Shown here piece after piece: positions 15,009 to 23,596 of a stretch of 33,263 nt of DNA. Position 1 is the stretch's first letter. Each line of letters begins with the position of its first letter. The notes under the pieces were generated by a model. That model saw only the letters and a program-made list of their open reading frames with translations, searched no databases and was not told where the DNA came from. This DNA comes from Dehalococcoidia bacterium. Lineage in GTDB: Bacteria > Chloroflexota > Dehalococcoidia > UBA2979. The stretch covers positions 1 through 33,263 of the forward strand of contig JAIBBD010000003.1 in NCBI GenBank assembly GCA_019694855.1. Direction: 5' to 3'. The translations under genes were made by a program, and so were the position numbers.

Positions 15009-17513
15009 ATGACGGACCTCCGCGCCACTCGCCTCGTCAATGTCGAGGACCTCACCGCCCACTGCGACCCCGCCGCCCTCCCCTTCAAGAGCACCGAGGA
15101 CCTCCATCCCCTCGACGCCGTCTTCGGCCAGGAACGCGCAGTCCGCGCCATCGAGTTCGCCCTCGGCGTTGACGCGCTCGGCTACAACCTCTACGCCGCC
15201 GGCCCGGAGGGCATCGGCAAGGCCACGATCGTCGAGGCATTCCTGCGCCAGCGCGCCGCCAGCCTGCCGACGCCGCCCGACTGGGTTTACGTCTACAACT
15301 TCGAGGATCCCGACCGCCCGAACGGCGTATCCCTGCCCGCGGGCGAGGGCCGTGCCTTCGCCGAGGCTGTCGATCATGCGGTCCAACTCGCTGCCGACGC
15401 GCTCCAGCGTGCCTTCGACTCCGATTCCTACGCTCGCCAGCGCCAGGACATCGGCCGCGAGTTGGATACGCGCCGGGGCACCCTCCTCGAGGACCTGCGC
15501 GTCCAGGCGGAGCGCCGCGGTTTCGCCCTCTCCATGACCCCGAGTGGGATCACCTCCGCCCCGCTCCTCAACGGCAAGCCCGTCACGGACGAGGAGTACG
15601 AAGCGCTCCCGCAGCAGCAGAAGGACGATATCCAGGAGGGGGCGCGCAAACTCGAGCAGGTCGTCGGCGAGGCGATGCTTTCGATGCGCTCGCTGGAACG
15701 CACCGCCCAGGATCAGCTCCAGCGGCTCGACGCCGAAGTCGCCACCAGCGCCGTCGCCGGGCACATCTCCCCGCTCATGGAGCGCTGGGGCCAGAACGCC
15801 GAGGTACGGCGCTTCCTCATCGACGTCAGCTCAGACCTCGTCCGCGAGCAGGAACGCTTCCGTACGCAGGCCGCGCCGCAGGTGATGCCGGGGATGTCCT
15901 CGCCGCAGCAGGCGCGCGACGCGATCCTCGCCCGCTACGAGGTCAACGTCTTCGTCTCACGCGACCCCAACGCCGGCGCCCCGGTCGTCGTCGAACGCCA
16001 CCCCACCTACTACAACCTGATTGGCCGCATCGAGTACTTCGGCCAGTTCGGCACGATGACCACCAACCACCGCATGATTAAGCCGGGGTCGCTCTCGCTC
16101 GCTAGCGGCGGCTTCATGATCCTGCGGCTCCGCGACCTGCTCCAGAACGCGAATGCCTACGACGGCCTGAAGCGAGCCCTTGCCGCCGGCGCCATCTCCA
16201 TCGAGACCCTGCCGGAAACCCTCGGCCTCGTTGCCACCAGCGGCCTTCGTCCCGAAGCGATGCCACTCAAGACCAAGGTCGCCCTTACGGGCGATTCCAC
16301 GCTCTTCTCGGCCCTCTACCGCCTCGACCCGGACTTCCGAGAGCTGTTCCGCGTGAAGGCGGACTTCGAACCGGACTTCCCGCGCAACCGCGACAACATG
16401 CTCGGCCTGGCCGCGGTCACGCGCGCGCAGTGCGACAGCGGCGGCATGCGGTGCGTCAGCGCCGGCGCCATGGCCCGCTTGATCGAGCACTCATCGAGAC
16501 TCGCCGAGGACCAGCGCCGCCTGTCCGCCAACATCGGCGCCTTCACTGACCTCGTCCGCCAGTCGGAGTTCTGGGCCGCCCAGGACGGCTCCCCGATGAT
16601 CGAGGCGAAACACGTCGAACGCGCCCTCGAGGAGCTCGAGTACCGCTCCTCGCTGCTGCGCGATCGCATCCAGATGATGATCGACGACGGCACCCTGTTC
16701 ATCGACACCTCCGGCGAGGCCGTCGGCCAGATCAATGCACTCTCCGTCTATGACCTCGGCGACACGATCTTCGGCCGGCCGTCGCGTATCACATGCGTCA
16801 CGGCCGCCGGACGCGGCACGATCGTGAACGTGGAGCGCGAGGCCGACATGGCCGGGCGCATCCACAACAAAGGCTTCGCGATCCTCCGCGGCCTGCTCGC
16901 CGACCGCTTTGGTCAGGACAAGGCCCTCTCGCTCCACGCAAGCCTGACCTTCGAGCAGCTCTACGGCGATATCGATGGCGACTCGGCCTCTTCCACCGAG
17001 GTGTACGCCATCCTCTCCGCGCTCTCCGGCGTGCCCATCACGCAGTCGATCGCCGTCACCGGCTCGGTGAACCAGCGTGGCGAGATTCAGCCCATCGGTG
17101 GCGCCACCCACAAAATCGAGGGCTTCTACGAAGTCTGTCGCGCACGCGGGCTGGACGGCACGCAGGGAGTCATGATCCCCGAGGCCAACGTCCCCAACGT
17201 CGTCCTCCGCCCCGACGTCGCCGCCGCCATCGAGGCCGGCAAGTTCCACGTCTGGTCCGTCCAGACCATCGAGCAGGGCATCGAGCTCCTCACTGGCGTG
17301 CCCGCCGGCGCAAGAGACGAAGACGGGCGCTACCCCGAGGGCTCCGTGTTCCGCCGCGTCGAGGACCGCCTCGACGCGTACTATCACGCCCTCGAGCAGC
17401 ACCGCGATGCCGGGCTCACGGAGCAGCCGCACGCCGCGGCGCGCGAGGTCCCCCAGCCCCAGCCGCCCGGTACTCCGCCGGAGCCTCCGCCCCCGCCCCC
17501 CATCCAGGTATGA
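15009..17513 (+). CDS. Lon-family ATP-dependent protease (AAA_32/LonB-like type)
   Basis: An 834-residue protein with an AAA module at the N-terminus and a Lon-type Ser-Lys protease domain at the C-terminus. The early segment FGQERAVRAIEFALGVDALG and the P-loop GPEGIGKAT (residues 65-73) open the AAA domain; the central helical region (about 110-290) is the family insert. In the protease domain Ser659 (GDSASST) and Lys702 (GGATHKIEG) are 43 residues apart, the spacing of the E. coli Lon Ser679/Lys722 dyad. Residue 72 after the P-loop Lys is Ala rather than Thr/Ser. The tail is proline-rich (PQPQPPGTPPEPPPPPP). It is not classical Lon: the LAN substrate domain is missing. The stop overlaps the next start (ATGA). 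Confidence 0.92.
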   Translation: MTDLRATRLVNVEDLTAHCDPAALPFKSTEDLHPLDAVFGQERAVRAIEFALGVDALGYNLYAAGPEGIGKATIVEAFLRQRAASLPTPPDWVYVYNFEDPDRPNGVSLPAGEGRAFAEAVDHAVQLAADALQRAFDSDSYARQRQDIGRELDTRRGTLLEDLRVQAERRGFALSMTPSGITSAPLLNGKPVTDEEYEALPQQQKDDIQEGARKLEQVVGEAMLSMRSLERTAQDQLQRLDAEVATSAVAGHISPLMERWGQNAEVRRFLIDVSSDLVREQERFRTQAAPQVMPGMSSPQQARDAILARYEVNVFVSRDPNAGAPVVVERHPTYYNLIGRIEYFGQFGTMTTNHRMIKPGSLSLASGGFMILRLRDLLQNANAYDGLKRALAAGAISIETLPETLGLVATSGLRPEAMPLKTKVALTGDSTLFSALYRLDPDFRELFRVKADFEPDFPRNRDNMLGLAAVTRAQCDSGGMRCVSAGAMARLIEHSSRLAEDQRRLSANIGAFTDLVRQSEFWAAQDGSPMIEAKHVERALEELEYRSSLLRDRIQMMIDDGTLFIDTSGEAVGQINALSVYDLGDTIFGRPSRITCVTAAGRGTIVNVEREADMAGRIHNKGFAILRGLLADRFGQDKALSLHASLTFEQLYGDIDGDSASSTEVYAILSALSGVPITQSIAVTGSVNQRGEIQPIGGATHKIEGFYEVCRARGLDGTQGVMIPEANVPNVVLRPDVAAAIEAGKFHVWSVQTIEQGIELLTGVPAGARDEDGRYPEGSVFRRVEDRLDAYYHALEQHRDAGLTEQPHAAAREVPQPQPPGTPPEPPPPPPIQV

Positions 17514-18094
17514 CGGTCCGACCGGTCACCACCCTCGACTTCGATGGCGTGATCTGCCGCCCCATCCTCGGCTGGAACGTCGGCATCAGCCGCGAGTTCC
17601 TCGATCCCGAGGCAGCCCCACGGCCCGCGAGCGTCCCCCCGCGCTGGTTCTCGCGTCCCGCGGACTACCTCCGCTTCAACTTCCGCCGCCCCCTGCCTGG
17701 CGTGGCACGTGCCCTCGAGGAGCTCCACGACATTCGCGAGGTCGTCATCCTCACCGGCCGCCGGACCGACCCCGGACCCTGGCTACGCCGCCATGGTCTC
17801 GAGGGCTCCATCGACCGCATCGTGGTGAACAGCACCGAGCTGCGCAGCGCGCACTTCAAACTCCACATGGTCAGGCAACTCGAGGCCGCGGAGCACCTCG
17901 ACGACGACGGCCGTACCGTGCAGCTGCTGGCGCAGCGCTCCCCCACGCGGATCTATCTGCGTGACTGGCCTCGCAACCGAGGCCTGCCGTTCACCGCTGG
18001 CGTCACCCGCGTCGCCGACCTCGCCGACTTCGTCCGCCGCCTCGGCGCCCAGACCGCCGACGCCTCGCGTGCCTCCGAGCGAAACGTCTCGTGA
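17510..18094 (+). CDS. HAD-like hydrolase
   Basis: A 194-residue protein starting with HAD motif [12 protein letters not shown] (Asp10, Asp12), and carrying motif II in [10 protein letters not shown] and a possible motif III Lys in SAHFKLHMV. The fourth motif is unclear ([10 protein letters not shown] could serve). The size and the early cap-like segment [24 protein letters not shown] suggest a small-molecule phosphatase, but the substrate is not deducible. It overlaps both neighbours by 4 bp (ATGA with lon, GTGA with pgi), so it is firmly embedded in this operon. Being directly joined to phosphoglucose isomerase, a sugar-phosphate substrate is an inference only. Confidence 0.82.
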   Translation: MTVRPVTTLDFDGVICRPILGWNVGISREFLDPEAAPRPASVPPRWFSRPADYLRFNFRRPLPGVARALEELHDIREVVILTGRRTDPGPWLRRHGLEGSIDRIVVNSTELRSAHFKLHMVRQLEAAEHLDDDGRTVQLLAQRSPTRIYLRDWPRNRGLPFTAGVTRVADLADFVRRLGAQTADASRASERNVS

Positions 18095-19716
18095 CGCCGC
18101 TCCTCACCGACCGCCCCGAGTGGCAGGCACTCGTCCACCACTACGAGGCCGTCCGTGACCTCCACCTCCGCGACCTGTTCGCCGCAGACCCCTCGCGAGG
18201 TCCGCGGCTCACGATCGAGGCCGAGGGCATCGCCTTCGACTACTCGAAGCACCGCGTCACCGACGAGACGCTGCGCCTCCTGCTCGCCCTCGCCGACGCA
18301 TGCGACGTCCGTGGCCGCTTCGAGGCAATGTTCCGAGGCGATGTCATCAACGTCACCGAGCGCCGTGCGGCCCTCCACGTCGCGCTCCGCGCCCCCCGCA
18401 CCGCCTCGATCGTCGTGGACGGCGTCGACGTCATCCCGGCCGTCCACGAGGTGCTCGACCGTATGTCCACGTTCGCGACGCAGGTTCGCGAGGGCTCGTG
18501 GCGCGGCCATACCGGCCGCCCGATACGCAATATCGTCAACATAGGCATCGGTGGCTCCGACCTCGGCCCCCGGATGGCGTACGAGGCGCTCCGTGCCTAC
18601 GCCGACCCGGCGCTTACCGTCCGCTTCCTCTCGAACGTCGACGGCGCTGATTTCATCGAGGCAACCCGCGGTCTGGATGCCGCCGAGACGCTCTTCATCG
18701 TCTGCTCGAAGACATTCACCACCCTCGAGACGATGACCAACGCCCGCACCGCCCGCGACTGGCTGCTCGCCGCCCTCGGCGACCCCGCCGCCACCTCGCG
18801 GCATTTCGTGGCGGTCTCGACCAACGAGGACGCCGTGCGCGCCTTCGGCATCGACCCGGCGAACATGTTCGGCTTCTGGGACTGGGTCGGTGGTCGCTAC
18901 TCGATGGACTCCGCCATCGGCCTCTCCCTCATGCTCGCCATCGGCGCCCGGCAGTTTGGCGAACTCCTCGAGGGCTTCCGCTCCATCGATGAGCACGTGC
19001 GGACGGCGCCGCTCGAGCGCAACATCCCCGTGCTCATGGCGCTGCTCACGATCTGGTACACCGGCTGCTTCGGCGTCGAGACCCACGGCGTGATGCCGTA
19101 CGCGCAGTATCTCGCTTCGTTCCCCGCCTATCTCCAACAACTCACGATGGAGAGCAACGGCAAGCGCGTGACCGCCGAGGGCAAAGCGATCCCTTACCCC
19201 ACCGGCCCCGTCGTCTGGGGTGAGCCGGGCACGAACAGCCAGCACTCGTTCTTCCAGCTGTTGCACCAGGGCACACGCCTCGTCCCGGTCGACTTCATCG
19301 GCTTCCGCCGGGCTGTCGAGGACGTCGGCGAGCACCAGGACCTGTTGACCGCCAACCTGTTCGCTCAGGCCGCCGCCCTCGCCTTCGGCCGTACTCCCGA
19401 GGAGTTGCGCGACCGCGGCGTCCCTGAGCGCCTCGTCCCCCACCGGGCGAGCGAGGGCAACCGCCCCTCGAGCGTTCTCCTCCTCGACCGTCTCACGCCC
19501 GCGGCCCTCGGCCAGCTCATCGCCCTGTACGAGCACAGGGTCTACGTCGAGGGCGTGCTGTGGGACATCGATTCGTTCGACCAGTGGGGGGTTGAGCTGG
19601 GCAAGGAAATCGCCGGACAGATCCTCCCCGCCCTTCGGGGTGAGACCTCAACGACCGCCTACGACAGCTCGACCGCCGCGCTCATCGAGCGGTACCGCAC
19701 CGCCCGCGAGCGCTGA
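18091..19716 (+). CDS. pgi: Glucose-6-phosphate isomerase
   Basis: A 541-residue phosphoglucose isomerase that interconverts glucose-6-P and fructose-6-P in the cytoplasm. Both family signatures are present: [11 protein letters not shown] and [12 protein letters not shown] (catalytic Lys at its end). Also visible are the phosphate-binding region [23 protein letters not shown], the catalytic Glu in MESNGKRV and the His in [14 protein letters not shown]. It is of the long E. coli/eukaryote type, not the short bifunctional PGI/PMI type. GTG 18091 overlaps the HAD-like stop. The product feeds both glycolysis and amino-sugar synthesis. Confidence 0.97.
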   Translation: MTPLLTDRPEWQALVHHYEAVRDLHLRDLFAADPSRGPRLTIEAEGIAFDYSKHRVTDETLRLLLALADACDVRGRFEAMFRGDVINVTERRAALHVALRAPRTASIVVDGVDVIPAVHEVLDRMSTFATQVREGSWRGHTGRPIRNIVNIGIGGSDLGPRMAYEALRAYADPALTVRFLSNVDGADFIEATRGLDAAETLFIVCSKTFTTLETMTNARTARDWLLAALGDPAATSRHFVAVSTNEDAVRAFGIDPANMFGFWDWVGGRYSMDSAIGLSLMLAIGARQFGELLEGFRSIDEHVRTAPLERNIPVLMALLTIWYTGCFGVETHGVMPYAQYLASFPAYLQQLTMESNGKRVTAEGKAIPYPTGPVVWGEPGTNSQHSFFQLLHQGTRLVPVDFIGFRRAVEDVGEHQDLLTANLFAQAAALAFGRTPEELRDRGVPERLVPHRASEGNRPSSVLLLDRLTPAALGQLIALYEHRVYVEGVLWDIDSFDQWGVELGKEIAGQILPALRGETSTTAYDSSTAALIERYRTARER

Positions 19717-19795
19717 GCCCGAGGTCACCGCGGCCCTCGACCGGGGTGCTACCATGCGCCCGTCCGCGAGGTGGCCGGCACCTGAGGCGCCAACC

Positions 19796-20173
19796 ATGAC
19801 GGAACAGCTCACCGCCGACGGCGTGAACGGGCTCGTGGAGCTCGATGGCGACACCGTGCGCATCTGGGTCAAGGGCGCGCTCTCCCTCGTCAATCCCGAC
19901 ATGATGCGCTGCAAAGAGATCTACCTCGGCGACATCGCGTCCATTCAGTACCGCGACGCCGGCCTCCTCACCCACGGCTACATCCAGTTCACACACTTCG
20001 GCGGCGGACCGCGCGCCCGCGTCGACGAAGCCGTCCGCGACGGCAGCGCCGTGATGTTCCGCCGCCGCCATCAGGCCGACTTCGATGCCATCTACGACGC
20101 CATCGAGGCGGCCCGTCGCGACCTGCGTTCGAGAATGGTCCGCTCGAACGACGCTCCGCCGCCCGAGGGCTGA
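19796..20173 (+). CDS. Small PH-like (DUF4429-type) protein
   Basis: A 125-residue protein reading VNGLVELDGDTVRIWVKGAL then EIYLGDIASIQYRDAGLLTHGYIQF, FRRRHQADFDAIYDAIEAAR. The alternating strands with a final amphipathic helix match the bacterial PH-like DUF4429 pattern, which often appears near membranes or signalling proteins. There is no signal peptide or membrane helix. I chose ATG 19796; an in-frame ATG at 19754 would add 14 proline-rich residues. It sits 79 bp after pgi and ends 25 bp before the convergent deacetylase, with a 5-bp stem (GGGCT/AGCCC, 20167-20181) over its stop codon. Function unknown. Confidence 0.8.
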   Translation: MTEQLTADGVNGLVELDGDTVRIWVKGALSLVNPDMMRCKEIYLGDIASIQYRDAGLLTHGYIQFTHFGGGPRARVDEAVRDGSAVMFRRRHQADFDAIYDAIEAARRDLRSRMVRSNDAPPPEG

Positions 20174-20198
20174 GCGAGCCCGGCCGCCGCATCACTCG

Positions 20199-21410
20199 TC
20201 AGCAGTGATCGAGGTATCCCGGGCCGCCCAGGAGCCGGTCGAGCGTGACCGGTTGCAGTCCTCGCTCCCGCAGTCCGTCGAGAATCAACGGCAGCGCGTC
20301 GATCAGCACCGACCGGTCCGCACCGGGCAGCCCGTCGATCCCGTCATGCAGCAGCACGATGGCCCCCGGATGCACCTGGTCGAGGATCGAGCGCGCCAGC
20401 CGCGCCGCATCGGTTTCTTTCCAGTCGTTCGCCTGCACCTCCCACGTCACCATGTGCATGCCTCGGTCGCGCAGGAGCCTTGATATGAATGGCGTGTGAG
20501 CGCCGTGGGGAGGCCGGTAGTAGGTGGGACAACGCCCGGTCACCCGCTCGATGGCGGCTTCAGTGCGGTCGAGTTCCGGGTACCGCGGGTCGAGGTAGCC
20601 CCACCGCGTGTGCTCGTATGAATGGTTGCCGACCAGGTCGCCGTCCTCGATCAGCGTTCGCACGACCTCCGGCTGCTCCTCGACCGTGCGACCGACGACG
20701 AAAAAAGTGCCCCTGGCATCGTGTGCCGCGAGGATTGCCGCGAGTCGCAGCGTGTCGTCACCGTTCGGGCCGTCGTCGAAGGTCAACGCGACGTACGGCT
20801 GGTCGCGGGGTCCGTCGCTCACCAGCGCTCCGAACCACGAGGCCTGCGCCGAGTTCGCCCCAACCCAGCCGAACGAGAGCAGCATCAACGGCAGCAGGAG
20901 CACCGCAAGCCCGACGCGAGCGGCACGCTCGCCCGTCGCCTCCCCGGTTCCGAGCTCCCCCGCCGCCACGAGGACGAGCGTGCCGCTCGCGAGCTCCAGC
21001 GCGCCCTCGCCTAACCAGGCGCGCAGCCCGAGGAGCCCGATCGCCGCCAGCAGCGACCCTCCGAGGCTCCGCGCGAGACGCTCGGGCGGCAGCAACAGCC
21101 CGACCGCGACCCCGAACAGCAGGCTCGTCCCCGTCGCCCCCGCCAGGTCGGAAACCCAGGGGTACAGCAGGATCGCGAGCAACCCGCAAACCCCGGCGAG
21201 TACCGCGTCGCCCGCCCGCGCCCGCGTCAACCTGCGGACCGCGATCGCTACGGCTACGGCGCCAGCGCTCGTCGCCGCCCCCTGCATCGAGGACGCCCGT
21301 GCCGGCCCCGAAGTGAGCGCAAACGCCGGCACAACCGCCAGAGCAAGCACTAGCGAGCGCGCGGTCGCCGCGCGTGCGGCCCGAGAGCCGGGAGTCGTGA
21401 TACGTTTCAT
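20199..21410 (-). CDS. Membrane-anchored polysaccharide deacetylase (NodB), paralog A
   Basis: A 403-residue protein. Residues 1-200 form a Leu/Ala-rich region with about six predicted membrane helices; the NodB/CE4 domain follows from about residue 205. Its five motifs are visible: TFDDGPN (Asp212 base, Asp213 metal), HSYEH (metal histidines), RPPHG, the Trp-containing DW motif in QANDWKETD, and IVLLHDG. It should remove N-acetyl (or O-acetyl) groups from a surface glycan outside the membrane. It shares the same architecture and the ending LLGGPxYL..C with the deacetylase at 28883-30091. It lies divergently 45 bp from the response regulator gene. Confidence 0.92.
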   Translation of the reverse strand: MKRITTPGSRAARAATARSLVLALAVVPAFALTSGPARASSMQGAATSAGAVAVAIAVRRLTRARAGDAVLAGVCGLLAILLYPWVSDLAGATGTSLLFGVAVGLLLPPERLARSLGGSLLAAIGLLGLRAWLGEGALELASGTLVLVAAGELGTGEATGERAARVGLAVLLLPLMLLSFGWVGANSAQASWFGALVSDGPRDQPYVALTFDDGPNGDDTLRLAAILAAHDARGTFFVVGRTVEEQPEVVRTLIEDGDLVGNHSYEHTRWGYLDPRYPELDRTEAAIERVTGRCPTYYRPPHGAHTPFISRLLRDRGMHMVTWEVQANDWKETDAARLARSILDQVHPGAIVLLHDGIDGLPGADRSVLIDALPLILDGLRERGLQPVTLDRLLGGPGYLDHC

Positions 21411-21420
21411 GGAGGTCGCT

Positions 21421-21440
21421 TCGCCGTGCCGCTACGGCGA
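21421..21440. promoter_or_regulatory. Inverted repeat in the divergent deacetylase/regulator gap
   Basis: TCGCCGT and ACGGCGA pair perfectly around GCCGCT. It fills most of the 45-bp gap between deacetylase A and the response regulator, and could be an operator or a leader hairpin just ahead of the regulator start at 21456. Confidence 0.35.
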
Positions 21441-21455
21441 GCGTGAGAAGCCATC

Positions 21456-22130
21456 ATGCCGCTCGTGCCCACACGCATCCTCATCGTTGACGACAACCCG
21501 GAGCTGCTCTCCCTGCTGAAGCGGGCCTTGCTCCAGGAAGGGTACGAGGTCGTTGCCTGCCCCGACGGTGAGAGTGCCCTCGCCGCCGTCTCCGCGCAGC
21601 TGCCCGACCTCATCGTCCTCGATCTCCTGCTCCCCGATGTCGACGGCCTCGACCTCTGCTTCATGATCCAGGAGATCAGCGATGCGCCCATCTTGATGCT
21701 CACCTCGCGCGACACGGTCGACGACCGTGTCGAGGGGTTTCGTGTCGGCGCCGCGGATTATGTCATCAAGCCATTCGCCATGCGCGAGCTGCTCGCCCGC
21801 ATCGAGGCGCTCGTCCGGCGGCGGCCCGCCGGCGCGCGCCGCATCGAGTACAAAGACCTCGTCGTCGACTTCGATAGCCGCCGCGTCACGCGCGGGGAAG
21901 CCGAGGTCGCGCTCACCCCGAAGGAGTTTCAGCTCCTGATCGCCGTCGCGCGCAACCCGGATCGCGTCGTCACGCGCGAGTCTCTGTTCACCGCCCTTTG
22001 GCCCGACGCCGACACGATCGACGAGAACCTGCTCGATGCGCACATGACGAAGCTGCGCCAGAAGCTCGAGAACAACGGGCAGCCCCGCCTCATCCAGACC
22101 GTCCGAGGCGTCGGATTCGTGCTCCGATGA
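21456..22130 (+). CDS. OmpR/PhoB-family response regulator
   Basis: A 224-residue two-domain regulator. The receiver has Asp12/Asp13, phospho-acceptor Asp56 (LIVLDLLLPD), Thr83 and Lys105 (YVIKPF). The C-terminal winged-helix domain (about 128-224) has ALTPKEFQLLIAVARNPDRV and the ending LIQTVRGVGFVLR. OmpR-family proteins bind direct repeats spaced by 10-11 bp; three TTCAGG repeats at 11-bp spacing lie about 1.4 kb downstream, ahead of the aminotransferase operon. The stop overlaps the histidine kinase start as ATGA. The start 21456 follows GAGAAG; GTG 21465 is also possible. Confidence 0.96.
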   Translation: MPLVPTRILIVDDNPELLSLLKRALLQEGYEVVACPDGESALAAVSAQLPDLIVLDLLLPDVDGLDLCFMIQEISDAPILMLTSRDTVDDRVEGFRVGAADYVIKPFAMRELLARIEALVRRRPAGARRIEYKDLVVDFDSRRVTRGEAEVALTPKEFQLLIAVARNPDRVVTRESLFTALWPDADTIDENLLDAHMTKLRQKLENNGQPRLIQTVRGVGFVLR

Positions 22131-23506
22131 AGGTCCGCTGGCCGCGCCGGCTGTCCACCCGCCTCAGCCTTTCGCTGACGGCCTTGTTCTTCGTCACCTT
22201 CGTATCCGTGGCGCTCTTCGCCGTCTACAACGTCAACCGCATCTACGAACGCTCAGTCGACTCGAACCTCCTCGGCATCGCACACACGGTCGACGAACGA
22301 CTCGCATCGCCCGAGGACACGCCCACTGGCGTCGTCGACGACCTCTCGACCGCCGCTGTCTCCATCGAGCTGATCGGGGCAACTGGCTCCCGCATCGCCT
22401 ACTCCGCGCCGCTGGCGACACATCCGCTCTGGGCCCCTCGCTCACTCAATCCGGCCCCGCCGGATCACGAGGTGTTCCGGACCTCGCGGTTTAACAAGAG
22501 CAGCACGCGTGTGCTGGTGATGCCCTCCCAGCATGCGGAGGACGGCGTCGCCGCGATCGCCGTGAGCAGCCTCGCCCCCGAGTTCCAGGACTCCATCGCG
22601 CGCCTCCTCCTCATCGTCGGCGGCGCGGGCCTCCTCGGTCTGCTCATCACGGTCGGCGGTACGCTCTGGCTCTCCCGTCGTTCGACGCGCGCCCTCCAGC
22701 AACTCGCTGGCAACGTCAGCGCGGCCGCTGCCGCGGGATTCGAGGGCGAGCTGGCCACCCCGGCCGGTGGCGGCCTCGAGGTGGAACAGCTCAGTACGGC
22801 TCTGCACGACCTGGTCCGTCGCCAGCACGACTACCTCCGCCGCGAGCGCGCCTTCTTCGCCGATTCCTCCCACGTCCTGCGCACGCCGCTGGCCATCATC
22901 AGAGGCAACACCGAGCTCCTGGAACGCGACGCCGACACCCCTGAGCGCACGGAGGCCCTCCAGGCCATCAGCCGCGCTGGCGAGACCATGGCCCGGACTC
23001 TCGACGGCCTGCTGCTTCTCTCGAGGGAGGACTCGTCCTCCACCGCGACCTGGGAGGCGTTCTCGCTCTCGGACCTGCTGCAGGTCCTCGCCGGAGAGAC
23101 GCGGATCCTCAACGCCGGGGCCCGCGTCGTGACCGACATCGAACCGAACCTCGACATGGCCGGCGACCCGAGGCAGATCCGCAACCTCCTCTTCGCCGTC
23201 ATTGAGAACGCCGCCCATTACATCCCTGGCGAGGGCACCATCGAGATCGTCGCCCATCGCCGCGAGGACGACCGTGCCGAGGTCGCCGTGCTCGACGACG
23301 GCATCGGCATCACCCCCGACGAAGCCGCGGTCGCCACCGAGCGGTTCCGGCGCGGCCTGCGCGCCCGGCGCCTCAATCCGCCTGGCTCCGGCCTCGGCCT
23401 GGCGATCGCCTCGCGCATCGCCCGCCTCCACGGTGGCAACCTCGCCATCGCCCCCCGTGAGCCGCGGGGCACCACGGTGCGCATCGTGCTTCCGCTGCTC
23501 GGCTAG
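22127..23506 (+). CDS. Membrane sensor histidine kinase
   Basis: A 459-residue kinase. One membrane helix at about 13-35 and a second at about 159-182 bracket an extracytoplasmic sensing domain of some 120 residues with no recognised fold. A HAMP-like linker leads to the HisKA box FFADSSHVLRTPLAII (His249), then the N-box FAVIENAAHYIPGEG, G1 VLDDGIGI and G2 GSGLGLAIASRIARLHGG. The residue after His249 is Val, where Glu/Asp is usual. It starts at ATG 22127, overlapping the regulator stop by 4 bp. The signal is unknown; the setting suggests envelope or glycan status. Confidence 0.95.
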   Translation: MKVRWPRRLSTRLSLSLTALFFVTFVSVALFAVYNVNRIYERSVDSNLLGIAHTVDERLASPEDTPTGVVDDLSTAAVSIELIGATGSRIAYSAPLATHPLWAPRSLNPAPPDHEVFRTSRFNKSSTRVLVMPSQHAEDGVAAIAVSSLAPEFQDSIARLLLIVGGAGLLGLLITVGGTLWLSRRSTRALQQLAGNVSAAAAAGFEGELATPAGGGLEVEQLSTALHDLVRRQHDYLRRERAFFADSSHVLRTPLAIIRGNTELLERDADTPERTEALQAISRAGETMARTLDGLLLLSREDSSSTATWEAFSLSDLLQVLAGETRILNAGARVVTDIEPNLDMAGDPRQIRNLLFAVIENAAHYIPGEGTIEIVAHRREDDRAEVAVLDDGIGITPDEAAVATERFRRGLRARRLNPPGSGLGLAIASRIARLHGGNLAIAPREPRGTTVRIVLPLLG

Positions 23507-23517
23507 CCGATAACGCC

Positions 23518-23545
23518 TTCAGGTTTTCTTCAGGTTTCGTTCAGG
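23518..23545 (+). promoter_or_regulatory. Three 11-bp-spaced TTCAGG repeats (probable response-regulator box)
   Basis: TTCAGG occurs at 23518, 23529 and 23540, exactly 11 bp apart, the first two inside TTCAGGTTT. One-turn direct repeats are the normal binding pattern of OmpR/PhoB-type regulators. The array fills the start of the 90-bp gap between the kinase stop (23506) and the aminotransferase ATG (23597). A CACGAT at 23566-23571 could be the -10 of an activated promoter. I infer that the adjacent response regulator binds here. Confidence 0.7.
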
Positions 23546-23596
23546 CTACCAACCGTCGCAGGTGACACGATCCCCGCCAACAAGGGGAGGGGCCGC

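Noticed and set aside
17953-19536. 527-codon minus-strand frame opposite pgi
   Set aside because: Shadow of a strongly conserved isomerase gene.
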